Shown: positions 23,182 to 30,924, counted from the stretch's first letter. The stretch is 33,374 nucleotides of DNA from Pseudomonadota bacterium (GCA_023412805.1 JAEZRM010000099.1:1-33374), one strand, 5' to 3'. Notes: generated by a model from the letters alone, not told the origin. Made by a program: numbers and translations.

Positions 23182-24291
23182 ATGACCGACACCGAAACCC
23201 GGACTTCCCCTTTCGATGCAGAGAAGGGTCGCCCGAATGTCGAAGGCGATTATCTGCGGGAGGAAGTTCGTCTCGCCAATCGCAATTCCGGGATTCTGCT
23301 CGAGGCGCTACGCCACGACGTGACGCCGGTTGGGCTCCACTATCTGCTCAATCACTTCGATGTGCCGTACGTTCCCTCGGCGGCAAACTGGACGCTGAGC
23401 GTCACCGGACGCGTGCGCACCCCACTTAAGCTGACCCTGGCCGAGATCCAGGCCCTGCCGGCGAAAACCCTGCGCGTGACGCTCGAATGCGCGGGCAATG
23501 GCCGCGCGAACATCGGACTGCGCCGCCAGAGCATGCCGTGGATGTACGAGGCGGTCGGCACCTCGGAGTGGACGGGCACGCCGCTCCGTCATGTGCTCGA
23601 GCGGGCCGGGTTACTCGACGATGCCATGGATATTGCCTTCCTCGGCGTAGATCAGGGCTTCGACAAGGTCTTCCACGAGTATGGCCGTTCGCTCGCGCCG
23701 CAACTCGCGTTGAACGAGGACGTGCTGCTGGTGTGGGCCATGAACGGTGCGCCGCTGTTGCCGCAGCACGGCTTTCCGCTGCGCATGATCGTGCCCGGCT
23801 GGTATGGCATGGCGAGCGTCAAGTGGCTCGACCGCATCGAGGTCATGGATACGCCCTATCAGGGCCACCAACAGGTCGGCAGCTACGTATATAAAGAGGA
23901 CGCCGACGATCCCGGCGTGCCGGTGACGCATATCCGTGTGAAGTCGCTGATGGTGCCGCCGGGCATCCCGGATTGGTACACACGCCATCGGCTCGTGCCG
24001 CCGGGGCCTGTCACGGTTTACGGGCGCGCCTGGAGCGGCAATGGCGTGCCGGTGACGCGCGTCGAGTTCGGCGTCGATGGCAAGTGGCAGGATGCCGAGC
24101 TCGGTCCGATCGACGGCCGCTATGCCTGGCGGAGTTGGCAGGCCGTGTGGCAAGCCACCGAAGGCGAGCACGACATTGCCTGCCGCGCCACGGACGAGAA
24201 CGGTGATACACAGCCCCTGGAAGAGCGCTGGGATCGCAGCGGCTTCGGCAATAACATGGTGCACAAGATTGGAGTGACCGTTCGCGCATGA
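23182..24291 (+). CDS. Sulfite-oxidase-family molybdenum enzyme, cytoplasmic, first gene of a four-gene complex
   Basis: A 369-residue protein. The molybdopterin domain (about 60-245) has VTLECAGNGR with Cys103 as the expected Mo ligand, and the family segment PLLPQHGFPLRMIVPGWYGM followed by ASVKWL (191-216). The C-terminal 120 residues look like the Mo-cofactor dimerisation domain (YGRAWSGNGVPVTRVEFGVD). Classical sulfite oxidases have CAGNRR; here it is CAGNGR, so the substrate may not be sulfite. There is no Tat or Sec signal, unlike SorA or YedY, so it should be cytoplasmic. AAGGAT precedes ATG 23182. The stop overlaps the next start by 4 bases (ATGA), which ties it to the FrdB-like protein. 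Confidence 0.88.
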   Translation: MTDTETRTSPFDAEKGRPNVEGDYLREEVRLANRNSGILLEALRHDVTPVGLHYLLNHFDVPYVPSAANWTLSVTGRVRTPLKLTLAEIQALPAKTLRVTLECAGNGRANIGLRRQSMPWMYEAVGTSEWTGTPLRHVLERAGLLDDAMDIAFLGVDQGFDKVFHEYGRSLAPQLALNEDVLLVWAMNGAPLLPQHGFPLRMIVPGWYGMASVKWLDRIEVMDTPYQGHQQVGSYVYKEDADDPGVPVTHIRVKSLMVPPGIPDWYTRHRLVPPGPVTVYGRAWSGNGVPVTRVEFGVDGKWQDAELGPIDGRYAWRSWQAVWQATEGEHDIACRATDENGDTQPLEERWDRSGFGNNMVHKIGVTVRA

Positions 24292-25019
24292 GCACGACAG
24301 CAGAAGCCATGATCGACGTGCGCGTGTGGCGCGGGAACGAGGAGGGCGAGTATCAGGCCTTTTCCGTGCCGCGCCGCGACAGCCAGACCGTGCTGGATGT
24401 GGTCACCTGGATCCAGCGCCATGCCGATCCGACGCTCGCCTACCGCTTCGCCTGCCGCGTCGGGGTGTGCGGTTCGTGCGCGATGACGGTCAACGGTCGC
24501 CCGCGCTGGACGTGCCGCACGCACGTGTCGAAAGTCATTGAGGACGGCCGCCTCGAGATCGGGCCGCTCGCGAACCTGCCGGTGATCCGTGACCTCGCGG
24601 CTGACATGACGCCCTTCTTCGACAAATGGCAGAAGGCCGAAGGCACGTTCGTTCCCTCGCGCACACGCCACGAGCCGCTGGAGACGATCAGCCCTGAAAG
24701 CGCCGAGCGCCAGGCGGCGGATGCGGCCATCGAGTGCATCAACTGCGGTGTGTGCTACGCAGCCTGCGACACGGTCCGCTGGAGCCCGGAATACTTCGGC
24801 CCTGCGGCGCTCAACCGCTCATGGTCGCTCGTCAACGACGTGCGCGACACGGGCAATCTGAAGCGGCTCGCCGCAGCCGCGAGCAGCGGCGGCTGCCACA
24901 ACTGCCATTCGCATCAGTCCTGCGAGCAGCTCTGCCCCAAGGGCCTCAATCCAACGGCATCCATTGCGGGCCTCAAGCGGCGCACTATGCAGGCTTACAT
25001 CCGCGGAGAGATTTCGTGA
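24288..25019 (+). CDS. FrdB/SdhB-like iron-sulfur subunit with three clusters
   Basis: A 243-residue protein with all ligands of a succinate dehydrogenase/fumarate reductase iron-sulfur subunit. [2Fe-2S]: Cys56, 61, 64 and 76 in CRVGVCGSC and RWTC. [4Fe-4S] and [3Fe-4S]: CINCGVCYAAC (150-160) with Cys206, 212 and 216 in CHSHQSCEQLCPKGLNP. The CINCGxCYAAC piece and SPEYFGPAAL resemble FrdB more than SdhB. Odd points: Asp161 replaces the Pro normally after the fourth Cys, and an additional Cys203 gives CHNC. The usual partner flavoprotein is absent; the upstream neighbour is a molybdoenzyme. It overlaps genes on both sides by 4 bases, so translation is probably coupled. Confidence 0.92.
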   Translation: MSTTAEAMIDVRVWRGNEEGEYQAFSVPRRDSQTVLDVVTWIQRHADPTLAYRFACRVGVCGSCAMTVNGRPRWTCRTHVSKVIEDGRLEIGPLANLPVIRDLAADMTPFFDKWQKAEGTFVPSRTRHEPLETISPESAERQAADAAIECINCGVCYAACDTVRWSPEYFGPAALNRSWSLVNDVRDTGNLKRLAAAASSGGCHNCHSHQSCEQLCPKGLNPTASIAGLKRRTMQAYIRGEIS

Positions 25020-25348
25020 GCGCTGTCCGCCTGTACGTCTGGCAGCGGCTCACGGCGCTGCTCATGGTGCCGCTCATTGCCGTGCACCTGATCGTCATCA
25101 TCTACGCGACGAGCCGTGGGCTCAGCGCTGCGGATATTCTCGGGCGTACGCGCGGCAGTGTCGCTTGGGGGCTGTTCTACACGCTCTTCGTGGCGGCCGC
25201 GTCGATCCACGGCGCCATCGGCGTGCGCGGTGTTGCGCGCGAGTGGCTCGGCTGGGGCAACACGGCATTGGACCGCCTCATGTGGATTTTCGGCGTGGTT
25301 CTGATCGTGCTCGGCTTGCGCGCTGTTTATGCGGTGGTTGGAACATGA
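25016..25348 (+). CDS. SdhD-like membrane anchor subunit
   Basis: A 110-residue protein with three membrane helices (about 12-32, 48-66 and 86-106). WQRLTALLMVPLIAVHLIVI resembles the QRxTAxxLxPL start of SdhD, and SIHGAIGVRGVAREWL resembles the second SdhD helix, where His65 could be a haem b ligand. It starts with GTG inside the stop of the FrdB-like gene (GTGA), so the start is well supported by overlap though not by a strong ribosome-binding site. It overlaps the next start by 4 bases. Expected role: anchoring the iron-sulfur protein and helping form the quinone site. Confidence 0.82.
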   Translation: MSAVRLYVWQRLTALLMVPLIAVHLIVIIYATSRGLSAADILGRTRGSVAWGLFYTLFVAAASIHGAIGVRGVAREWLGWGNTALDRLMWIFGVVLIVLGLRAVYAVVGT

Positions 25349-25701
25349 GCGCGACACCGCACACGACAGCCTATCGCCGCGATCGCCTGTGGCTCGCGGC
25401 CATGGTTCATCGCGTCTCGGGCGTGCTGCTCGCCGCGTTCCTGCCGTTGCATTTCCTCGTGCTCGGGCTCGCTATCCGGGGCGAGGCCGAACTCGATGGC
25501 TTTCTGCAGTGGACGAAATCGCCGCTGGTGAAGTTCGCGGAGCTCGGTCTCGTCCTGCTGCTCGCCATTCATCTGCTCGGCGGCATTCGCGTCCTGCTGA
25601 TCGAGAATATGCCCTGGCGCGAAGGACAGAAGCAGATGGCGACGATCGCAGCCGTAGCGGCGGTCGGCATCGCCTGCGTGTTCCTGATCGCCCTGCTTTA
25701 G
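25345..25701 (+). CDS. SdhC-like cytochrome b membrane subunit
   Basis: A 118-residue protein with three membrane helices (about 17-42, 62-86 and 98-117). MVHRVSGVLLAAFLPLH carries the HRxSG motif of SdhC; Arg23 and Ser25 are in the region that binds quinone in E. coli SdhC. SPLVKFAELGLVLLLAIHLL with GGIRVLLIE matches the second SdhC helix, and His76 takes the place of the haem-ligating His84. Last gene of the four-gene unit; its stop is 7 bases from the converging stop of the small secreted protein gene, so no further gene belongs to the operon. Confidence 0.85.
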   Translation: MSATPHTTAYRRDRLWLAAMVHRVSGVLLAAFLPLHFLVLGLAIRGEAELDGFLQWTKSPLVKFAELGLVLLLAIHLLGGIRVLLIENMPWREGQKQMATIAAVAAVGIACVFLIALL

Positions 25702-25708
25702 TCGGGCA

Positions 25709-26065
25709 TTACCACTGGCCGTAGTACGTCCAGGCTCTCTGATCACCCCAGCTCGCCGCGCCGTAGCGAAAACCGGGGTCCCAGCTCGCCGAAGCCCGAG
25801 GTATCGGTCGGGACCGATAAAGCGTCGCGCTGCGCTCCCAGCCTTGGACTCTTGGGCCCCGGACTTTCGCAGCCTTCGAGCGGTGCCGATAACCCACGTT
25901 CGCGCGCGGCCTGTAACAGGTGCGACAATCGCCGACCGTCTCGACCATGCTCGTCGTGCCCGTCGCAGCTGCGCGTGCCGAGAGGGGCGCCGCCTCGGCT
26001 GGTTTGTGATGAACACCAACGACAGATAGCGCCAGCAGAGAAACAGCAAGGACGTGCTTGAGCAT
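25709..26065 (-). CDS. Small secreted protein of unknown function
   Basis: A 118-residue protein with a signal peptide MLKHVLAVSLLALSVVGVHH and cleavage near AEA at about 26. The mature part is basic and aromatic: GDCRTCYRPRANVGYRHRSK, then repeated R, Y, W and G ending TYYGQW. GDCRTC gives a CxxC pair. GAGGAG sits 6 bases before ATG 26065, which decides this start over ATG 26071. The next gene upstream on the same strand (26230-26613) encodes a protein of the same style, suggesting related roles in the envelope. Function unknown. Confidence 0.65.
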   Translation of the reverse strand: MLKHVLAVSLLALSVVGVHHKPAEAAPLSARAAATGTTSMVETVGDCRTCYRPRANVGYRHRSKAAKVRGPRVQGWERSATLYRSRPIPRASASWDPGFRYGAASWGDQRAWTYYGQW

Positions 26066-26229
26066 AGTCATCTCCTCGGGAGAGACCGCCCGGCAGGACG
26101 CGCAGGCGGCACGAATTCCATCGACGGTACGCTGAGCAAAGGAGCCATTTGCATCCGTGACTCTATGTAGAAAATGGGTTGCGGACCCCGGTTGGCGCGC
26201 GGCCTCGCGCGACTTAGACGCGACGCCCA

Positions 26230-26613
26230 TCAGTGATGATAGCGCTTGCGGAAGTAGGTCCGCGACCTGTCGGGGTTCCACTTAGAATACTGTTGGTAGC
26301 CGTAGAAGTAATAATGGCAGCGGTGCCAGTCACCGCAATGCTTGTGACTCCACTTGCCCGGCAGATGGCGATGCTCTTTCAAAGGCGGCAGCCATCCTTT
26401 ACGGCACTTGCGATGCCGGTGGCGGTACTTTCCATGCCGATGGGTGTACTTGGCGTGATGCCGGTGTGTGCGATGATAAGTGCGATGACCGACCGTGTGG
26501 GTCATTACCGGGGGCGCTGCCACGCGATGGGACGGGAGCGGCGCCGCCGTTGCCGCATTACCGTGCAGAAGACCAAGGGCCAAGAGCCCGATAACCATGG
26601 CACTCGTACGCAT
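26230..26613 (-). CDS. Histidine-rich small secreted protein
   Basis: A 127-residue protein with a signal peptide (MRTSAMVIGLLALGLLHGNAATAA, cleavage about residue 24). The mature part of about 103 residues has 19 His plus many Arg, Lys and Tyr, for example YHRTHRHHAKYTHRHGKYRH, and three Cys in KCRKGW, KHCGDW and RCHYY. This composition could bind Ni, Cu or Zn, or nucleic-acid-like polyanions; I see no fold or enzyme motif. The ribosome-binding site GAGGAGG at 6 bases from ATG 26613 is the strongest in the window, so high expression is plausible. It is followed after 164 bases by another small secreted protein gene on the same strand. Confidence 0.75.
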   Translation of the reverse strand: MRTSAMVIGLLALGLLHGNAATAAPLPSHRVAAPPVMTHTVGHRTYHRTHRHHAKYTHRHGKYRHRHRKCRKGWLPPLKEHRHLPGKWSHKHCGDWHRCHYYFYGYQQYSKWNPDRSRTYFRKRYHH

Positions 26614-26860
26614 ACTCTACCTCCTCGGGGGCTGCCCAATGCCAAAACGCACGACGAGGGCTGAAAGTCTCACTCGGGAGCGTCCGCCTTCCGCATTGTG
26701 GGATGGGGTTACAACCTTCCTGAGGGGGCAACCAAAGCGGTACGTGCGTCTGACGCTCATCGGCATAACATTTGCTCTTATTGGAGACGTCGGCTGCACG
26801 ATTGGGGGAACGTGCGGCCGCGCCATGCGTTCACGGGGTGGCATAACGGCAGGTAGGGAC

Positions 26861-27082
26861 ATGTCCATGAGTTTGCTCGAGCATTCGAACCATCTGATTG
26901 ATGAGAACCGCCGTCGCATCGAGCGCTTTCGCTTGGAGCTCGCAGAAACCGCGGGCGTGGACAGTGCCTTGCGCCAGCGTGTGCTGCAGCAGATGGAGCT
27001 CTCGCTCCAGTGCCTCGTTCGACATCGGGATGCCCTGGCCTCACGCGTCTCGGGCGGCGATCTCGGCAAACTTGGCGCCTGA
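26861..27082 (+). CDS. Small helical protein of unknown function
   Basis: A 73-residue, mostly helical, charged protein: LLEHSNHLIDENRRRIERFR, then a heptad-like LRQRVLQQMELSLQCLVRHRD, suggesting a short coiled coil. No signal peptide or membrane segment. Two ATG codons (26861, 26867) are possible; AGGTAGGGA lies just upstream of both. The frame is open back to 26495 and contains a hydrophobic stretch (26750-26830), but codon use there looks non-coding and part of it is antisense to the histidine-rich gene. It is alone between two secreted-protein genes. Confidence 0.55.
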   Translation: MSMSLLEHSNHLIDENRRRIERFRLELAETAGVDSALRQRVLQQMELSLQCLVRHRDALASRVSGGDLGKLGA

Positions 27083-27175
27083 TCGGCGCCACGCCTCAAC
27101 CTTTTGTTAACCGTAGCGGCCGACTCTCGATGATGCCGGTATTCGCTCGTGCGCGTGCCGGAAGGGTGTCGCGTC

Positions 27176-27550
27176 ATGAGGTTCATCGCCGTCATTCTGA
27201 TCCTGCTCGCAGCAGGCAAGGTCGGTTACCAGCAGTATCTCTATCGTGCGGCCACGGCCGACGTGATGCTCTCGACCTTCCGGGAGCAGGCAGTCGCCGC
27301 CTGCCAGCGCGACACCACGGCCACGGGCCTCGCCGATCGGACGGCATGGGCAAGTCCCTCGCAGGTCTGGTTCGGTGTCGGCAATCCGCACGCCGACGTC
27401 TCCGTCTGGCAGGTCGACCACGCGCGCTGGGGCGAGCGCTACCGCACGCCCTTCATATTCGTTGCGACGGCGAACACCTCGGGCGGGCCGGTGTGCGCCT
27501 ACGATATCGGGGCGCGCCGGACCATGGTCCTTCCGCTCGGCCATTCCTGA
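27176..27550 (+). CDS. Membrane-anchored or secreted protein of unknown function
   Basis: A 124-residue protein. MRFIAVILILLAAGKVGYQQY is a single N-terminal membrane anchor or uncleaved signal; the rest (about 100 residues) is a soluble domain with WASPSQVWFGVGNP, WQVDHARWGERYRTPFIFVAT and CAYDIGARR (second piece shown in part: WQVDHARWGERYRTPF). Two Cys residues (in AACQRD and VCAYD) could form a disulfide outside the membrane. AAGGG lies about 9 bases before ATG 27176. I recognise no domain. It is followed after 95 bases by the dehydrogenase gene on the same strand. Confidence 0.68.
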   Translation: MRFIAVILILLAAGKVGYQQYLYRAATADVMLSTFREQAVAACQRDTTATGLADRTAWASPSQVWFGVGNPHADVSVWQVDHARWGERYRTPFIFVATANTSGGPVCAYDIGARRTMVLPLGHS

Positions 27551-27645
27551 GCCATCGAGGAGCGTTGACGATCCGCGCCTGACAAGGCGGCCCCCATCCG
27601 CTAGAACGGCTCCCGAACGATCATTGACTTCATGGGAGCGGTACG

Positions 27646-28521
27646 ATGGCGAAGGTGGCTTTTATCGGTCTGGGCGTGATGGGCTATCCCATGGCGGGGC
27701 ACCTTCTCAAGAAGGGTGGCCATGAGCTGACCGTCTACAACCGCAATGCCGCCAAGGCCGAGGCCTGGGTCAAGGAATACGGCGCCGGCAAGACGGCGGC
27801 GACGCCGGCGGAAGCCGCCAAGGATCAGGATTTCGTCTTCTCCTGCGTCGGCAACGACGACGACCTGCGCGCCGTGACGCTCGGCAAGGACGGCGCCTTC
27901 GAGACCGTCCGCAAGGGCTCCGTCTTCATCGACAACACGACCGTGTCGGCCAACATCGCGCGCGAGCTCTATGCGGCCGCGAAGGCCAAAGGTTTTGGTT
28001 TCCTCGATGCTCCGGTCTCGGGTGGCTCGGCCGGCGCGCAGAACGGCGTTCTGACGGTTATGGTCGGCGGCGACGCGGATACGTTCGCCAAAGCCGAGCC
28101 GGTGATCGCGGCCTTCGCGCGCATGGTCACGCTGATCGGTGCCCCGGGTGCTGGCCAGCTCACGAAGATGGTCAACCAGATTTGCATCGCGGGCATCGTG
28201 GAGGGCCTCGCCGAAGGCATTCACTTCGCGCAGAAGGCCGGCCTCGACCTGCCGAAGGTCATGGAGACGATCTCCAAGGGCGCGGCCGGCTCCTGGCAGA
28301 TGGAGAACCGCTGGAAGACCATGGGCGACGCCAAGTACGACTATGGCTTTGCCGTCGACTGGATGCGCAAGGATCTGTCGATCGCGCTGGAGGAAGCGCG
28401 CGCCAATGGCTCGACGTTGCCGGTGACAGCGCTCGTGGATCAGTTCTATGCCGAAGTTCAGCGCCTCGGCGGCAAGCGCTGGGATACATCGAGCCTGCTC
28501 GCACGCCTCAATCAGAACTGA
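27646..28521 (+). CDS. NAD(P)-dependent beta-hydroxyacid dehydrogenase (3-hydroxyisobutyrate/tartronate semialdehyde reductase family)
   Basis: A 291-residue protein. The Rossmann loop GLGVMGYPMAGHLLKKG starts at residue 8; NRN after the second strand rather than an acidic residue suggests NADPH use. DAPVSGGSAGAQNG is the substrate-binding signature and GAGQLTKMVNQ holds the catalytic Lys. The C-terminal helical domain ends at residue 291, the normal length. In this family substrate is hard to read: 3-hydroxyisobutyrate, tartronate semialdehyde, succinic semialdehyde or gamma-hydroxybutyrate are all possible. It converges on sfsA with 10 bases between stops. Confidence 0.92.
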   Translation: MAKVAFIGLGVMGYPMAGHLLKKGGHELTVYNRNAAKAEAWVKEYGAGKTAATPAEAAKDQDFVFSCVGNDDDLRAVTLGKDGAFETVRKGSVFIDNTTVSANIARELYAAAKAKGFGFLDAPVSGGSAGAQNGVLTVMVGGDADTFAKAEPVIAAFARMVTLIGAPGAGQLTKMVNQICIAGIVEGLAEGIHFAQKAGLDLPKVMETISKGAAGSWQMENRWKTMGDAKYDYGFAVDWMRKDLSIALEEARANGSTLPVTALVDQFYAEVQRLGGKRWDTSSLLARLNQN

Positions 28522-28531
28522 GGGCGCGCGC

Positions 28532-29245
28532 TCAAACCTTGATCGGTACGCTTTTCTGGACGCTGATGCCTTCGGGCGTCAGCGCACACTTGAGCGCGAT
28601 CGCCTCGACGCCGATCTCCAGCGCCTCGGCGAGACCGGCGGCATAGTTCGGATCGATGTCGCGCGCGAACGTGAGGCGTGTCGCATCATTCCTCTGAATG
28701 AGGAAGACCATCACGGCGCGATGGCCCTCGCGGACCATCTGGCTGAGTTCCAATAGGTGCTTGAGGCCGCGGGCCGTGACCGAGTCCGGAAACTCCGCGA
28801 CGCCGGCTTCCCGCATCATGTGCACGTTCTTGACCTCGACATAGGCCGGCGGCTTGTCCGGGCTTTCAAGCAGAATGTCGATGCGGCTGTTCGTGCCGTA
28901 CTTCACCTCACGGCGCAGGCTGTTGTAGCCCTTGAGGGCAGCAACGCGCTTGCCCATGATCGCCTCGCTGACGAGTACATTCGGGTGGTTCGTATTGATG
29001 CCGACGAGGCCCGGCCCCTTGCCGAGGTCCACTTCCAGCATTTCCCAGGTGTGCTTGTACTTGCGCGTCGGGCTGTCTGACGTCGAGACCCAAACGGGCA
29101 GACCGGGCGTCGTCAGGCCCATCATCGAGCCGGTATTCGGACAGGTCGCGGTGATCGCCTCGCCATTATCGAGACGGATATCGGCGAGGAAGCGCTTGTA
29201 GCGCTGAATGAGCGTGCCGCGGAGCAGGGGTGTGGGAAATTGCAT
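28532..29245 (-). CDS. sfsA: Sugar fermentation stimulation protein homologue SfsA
   Basis: A 237-residue protein (E. coli SfsA 234). Visible family pieces: RYKRFLADIRLDNGE, CPNTGSMMGL, INTNHPNVLVSEAI, YGTNSRIDILLES and VEVKNVHMM, FPDSVTARGLKHLLEL, RNDATRLTFARDIDP. The D-x-E-V-K-like arrangement in IDILLE and YVEVKNV is that of a PD-(D/E)xK nuclease-like core; in E. coli it was described as a DNA-binding protein affecting maltose genes, but the true activity is unsettled. ATG 29245 gives the normal start MQFPTPLLRG. It is divergent from the CoA-transferase genes. Confidence 0.94.
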   Translation of the reverse strand: MQFPTPLLRGTLIQRYKRFLADIRLDNGEAITATCPNTGSMMGLTTPGLPVWVSTSDSPTRKYKHTWEMLEVDLGKGPGLVGINTNHPNVLVSEAIMGKRVAALKGYNSLRREVKYGTNSRIDILLESPDKPPAYVEVKNVHMMREAGVAEFPDSVTARGLKHLLELSQMVREGHRAVMVFLIQRNDATRLTFARDIDPNYAAGLAEALEIGVEAIALKCALTPEGISVQKSVPIKV

Positions 29246-29411
29246 GGTGCCGAAGGTAGTGTTTCGGGCTTCCGGCGGCAATCCGCGTCATGTGCCTCGT
29301 GCACGGGCCTTTGCGCGTCCCCGGCAAGGGCTGGCATTGGCGTGGTTTTCGGATAGCATCGCCGCCGCACGGGCGCAGGAAGGCCCGACACTGGTTGGAA
29401 GCAAAGAGATC

Positions 29412-30113
29412 ATGATCGACAAGCGGGTGGCGTCCATCGCCGAGGCGATGAAGGGGATCAAGGACGGCTCGACCGTCCTGTTCGGCGGGTTCGGTGCCGT
29501 GGGGCATCCCACACATCTGATCGACGGTCTCATCGAGCAGGGGGCCAAGGATCTGACGCTTGTCGGCAATAATGCGGGGTCTGGTCGTGTCGAGCCGCTC
29601 GTGCGCCTCCTTGCGGCAGGGCGAGTGCGTAAGATCGTGTGCAGCTTTCCGCGCAGTGCCGGCTCGGTCGTGTTCGATGAGCTGCATAAAGCCGGCAAGC
29701 TTGAGTTGGAGCTGGTGCCCCAGGGTACGCTCGCCGAGCGCATTCGCGCGGCGGGCGCCGGTATTCCCGCTTTCTACACACCGACGGCCTATGGCACGGC
29801 TCTGGCCGAAGGCAAGGAAGTGCGCGAGATCAATGGGCGGCACTATCTGCTCGAGCACGCCATTCGTGCTGACGTCGCGCTCGTCGAGGCCTACAAGGCG
29901 GACCGCTGGGGCAACCTCACATTCAAGCTTTCAGGTCGGAACTTCAATCCGATCATGGCCATGGCTGCCGAACTCAGCATCGTGCAGGCACAGCACATCG
30001 TGGAACTCGGTGAAATCGATCCGGAGAACGTACACACACCGGGCGTCTTCGTGCAGCGGGTCGTGCATGTGCCCTACGGTGATCCCGCGCCCAATCTTGC
30101 GACCACCGGCTGA
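29412..30113 (+). CDS. pcaI: 3-oxoacid/3-oxoadipate CoA-transferase subunit A
   Basis: A 233-residue subunit of a class I CoA-transferase. GSTVLFGGFGAVGHPTHLID starts the glycine-rich CoA region; NNAGSGRVEPLV, VCSFPRSAGS and VPQGTLAERIRAAGAGIPAF follow, and YKADRWGNLTFK with RNFNPIMAMAA lies near the end. These pieces resemble PcaI of Pseudomonas, which gives 3-oxoadipyl-CoA from succinyl-CoA, more than human-type SCOT, but substrate cannot be settled and no other beta-ketoadipate genes are in the window. The ATG at 29412 fits the family N-terminus. Subunit B follows after 27 bases. Confidence 0.88.
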   Translation: MIDKRVASIAEAMKGIKDGSTVLFGGFGAVGHPTHLIDGLIEQGAKDLTLVGNNAGSGRVEPLVRLLAAGRVRKIVCSFPRSAGSVVFDELHKAGKLELELVPQGTLAERIRAAGAGIPAFYTPTAYGTALAEGKEVREINGRHYLLEHAIRADVALVEAYKADRWGNLTFKLSGRNFNPIMAMAAELSIVQAQHIVELGEIDPENVHTPGVFVQRVVHVPYGDPAPNLATTG

Positions 30114-30140
30114 TCCAACACATATGCGGAGGAACGCATC

Positions 30141-30821
30141 ATGACGACCACAGCAGCCCGCGCGCCCGCCGCCGAAGGCATCACGCCCTGGAGCCGCGCA
30201 CAAGCCGCCGCCCGCCTTGCTCAGGACATTCCCGAAGGCTGGTGCGTCAATCTCGGCATCGGCTTTCCGTTGCTCGTCTCGAACTTCGTCAAAGGCCGTG
30301 AGGTCATCTTCCAGTCGGAGAACGGCATCATCGGTATGGGCGGTCTCGCGACGGCCGAGACGATCGAGCCTTGGCTCATCAATGCCGGCAAGCAGAACGT
30401 CAATCTCGTGACGGGCGCCAGCATCGTCCACCACGCCGACAGCTTCGGCATGATCCGCGGCGGACACATCGATCTCTGCGTCCTCGGCGCGTTCGAGGTG
30501 GCGGCAAACGGCGATTTCGCCAACTGGACCACGTCGCTCACCGATGGCGTGCCTGCCGTCGGCGGTGCGATGGATCTCGCGGTGGGCGCCAAGCGGCTGT
30601 GGATCATCATGGACCACACCTCGAAGGACGGCAGGCCCAAGCTGCTCGAGCAGTGCGATCTACCTCTGACGGCACCCAAGGCCGTCACGCGCATCTATAC
30701 GAACCTTGCGGTGATCGACGTTGGCGCGCAGGGCTTCGAGGTTGTCGACATGGCGCCGGGGCTCACCATGGAGGCTCTGCAGGCGAAGACGGGGGCACCG
30801 CTGAAGCGCAAGGCCGCCTGA
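30141..30821 (+). CDS. pcaJ: 3-oxoacid/3-oxoadipate CoA-transferase subunit B
   Basis: A 226-residue subunit. VNLGIGFPLLVSNF is the first strand of the family; QSENGIIGMG contains the catalytic Glu that forms the glutamyl-CoA thioester. INAGKQNVNLVTGAS, HHADSFGMIRGGHID and VGGAMDLAVGAKRLW follow, close to PcaJ. A short Ala/Pro-rich N-terminus precedes the domain. GGAGG lies 8 bases before ATG 30141, and subunit A ends 27 bases upstream, so they are one operon. A bidirectional terminator begins 27 bases after the stop. Confidence 0.9.
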   Translation: MTTTAARAPAAEGITPWSRAQAAARLAQDIPEGWCVNLGIGFPLLVSNFVKGREVIFQSENGIIGMGGLATAETIEPWLINAGKQNVNLVTGASIVHHADSFGMIRGGHIDLCVLGAFEVAANGDFANWTTSLTDGVPAVGGAMDLAVGAKRLWIIMDHTSKDGRPKLLEQCDLPLTAPKAVTRIYTNLAVIDVGAQGFEVVDMAPGLTMEALQAKTGAPLKRKAA

Positions 30822-30847
30822 GCCGCGCCCCACCGCCCAGAAATGCA

Positions 30848-30873
30848 GAAAGGCGCGGGAGACCGCGCCTTTC
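30848..30873. terminator. Bidirectional intrinsic terminator after pcaJ
   Basis: GAAAGGCGCGG (30848-30858) pairs perfectly with CCGCGCCTTTC (30863-30873) around a GAGA loop. The A- and T-rich stem ends give a short T tract on both strands. It separates pcaJ (+) from the microprotein gene (-). Confidence 0.85.
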
Positions 30874-30924
30874 CTGATTCAAACTCACGACTTCGCCTTC
30901 GGTGCGGAGTTCGTGCGTCGGAAT

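Noticed and set aside
26495..26860. Longer version of the small helical protein, with a membrane segment
   Set aside because: Part is antisense to the histidine-rich gene and codon use in the rest looks non-coding. A start at 26639 cannot be fully excluded.
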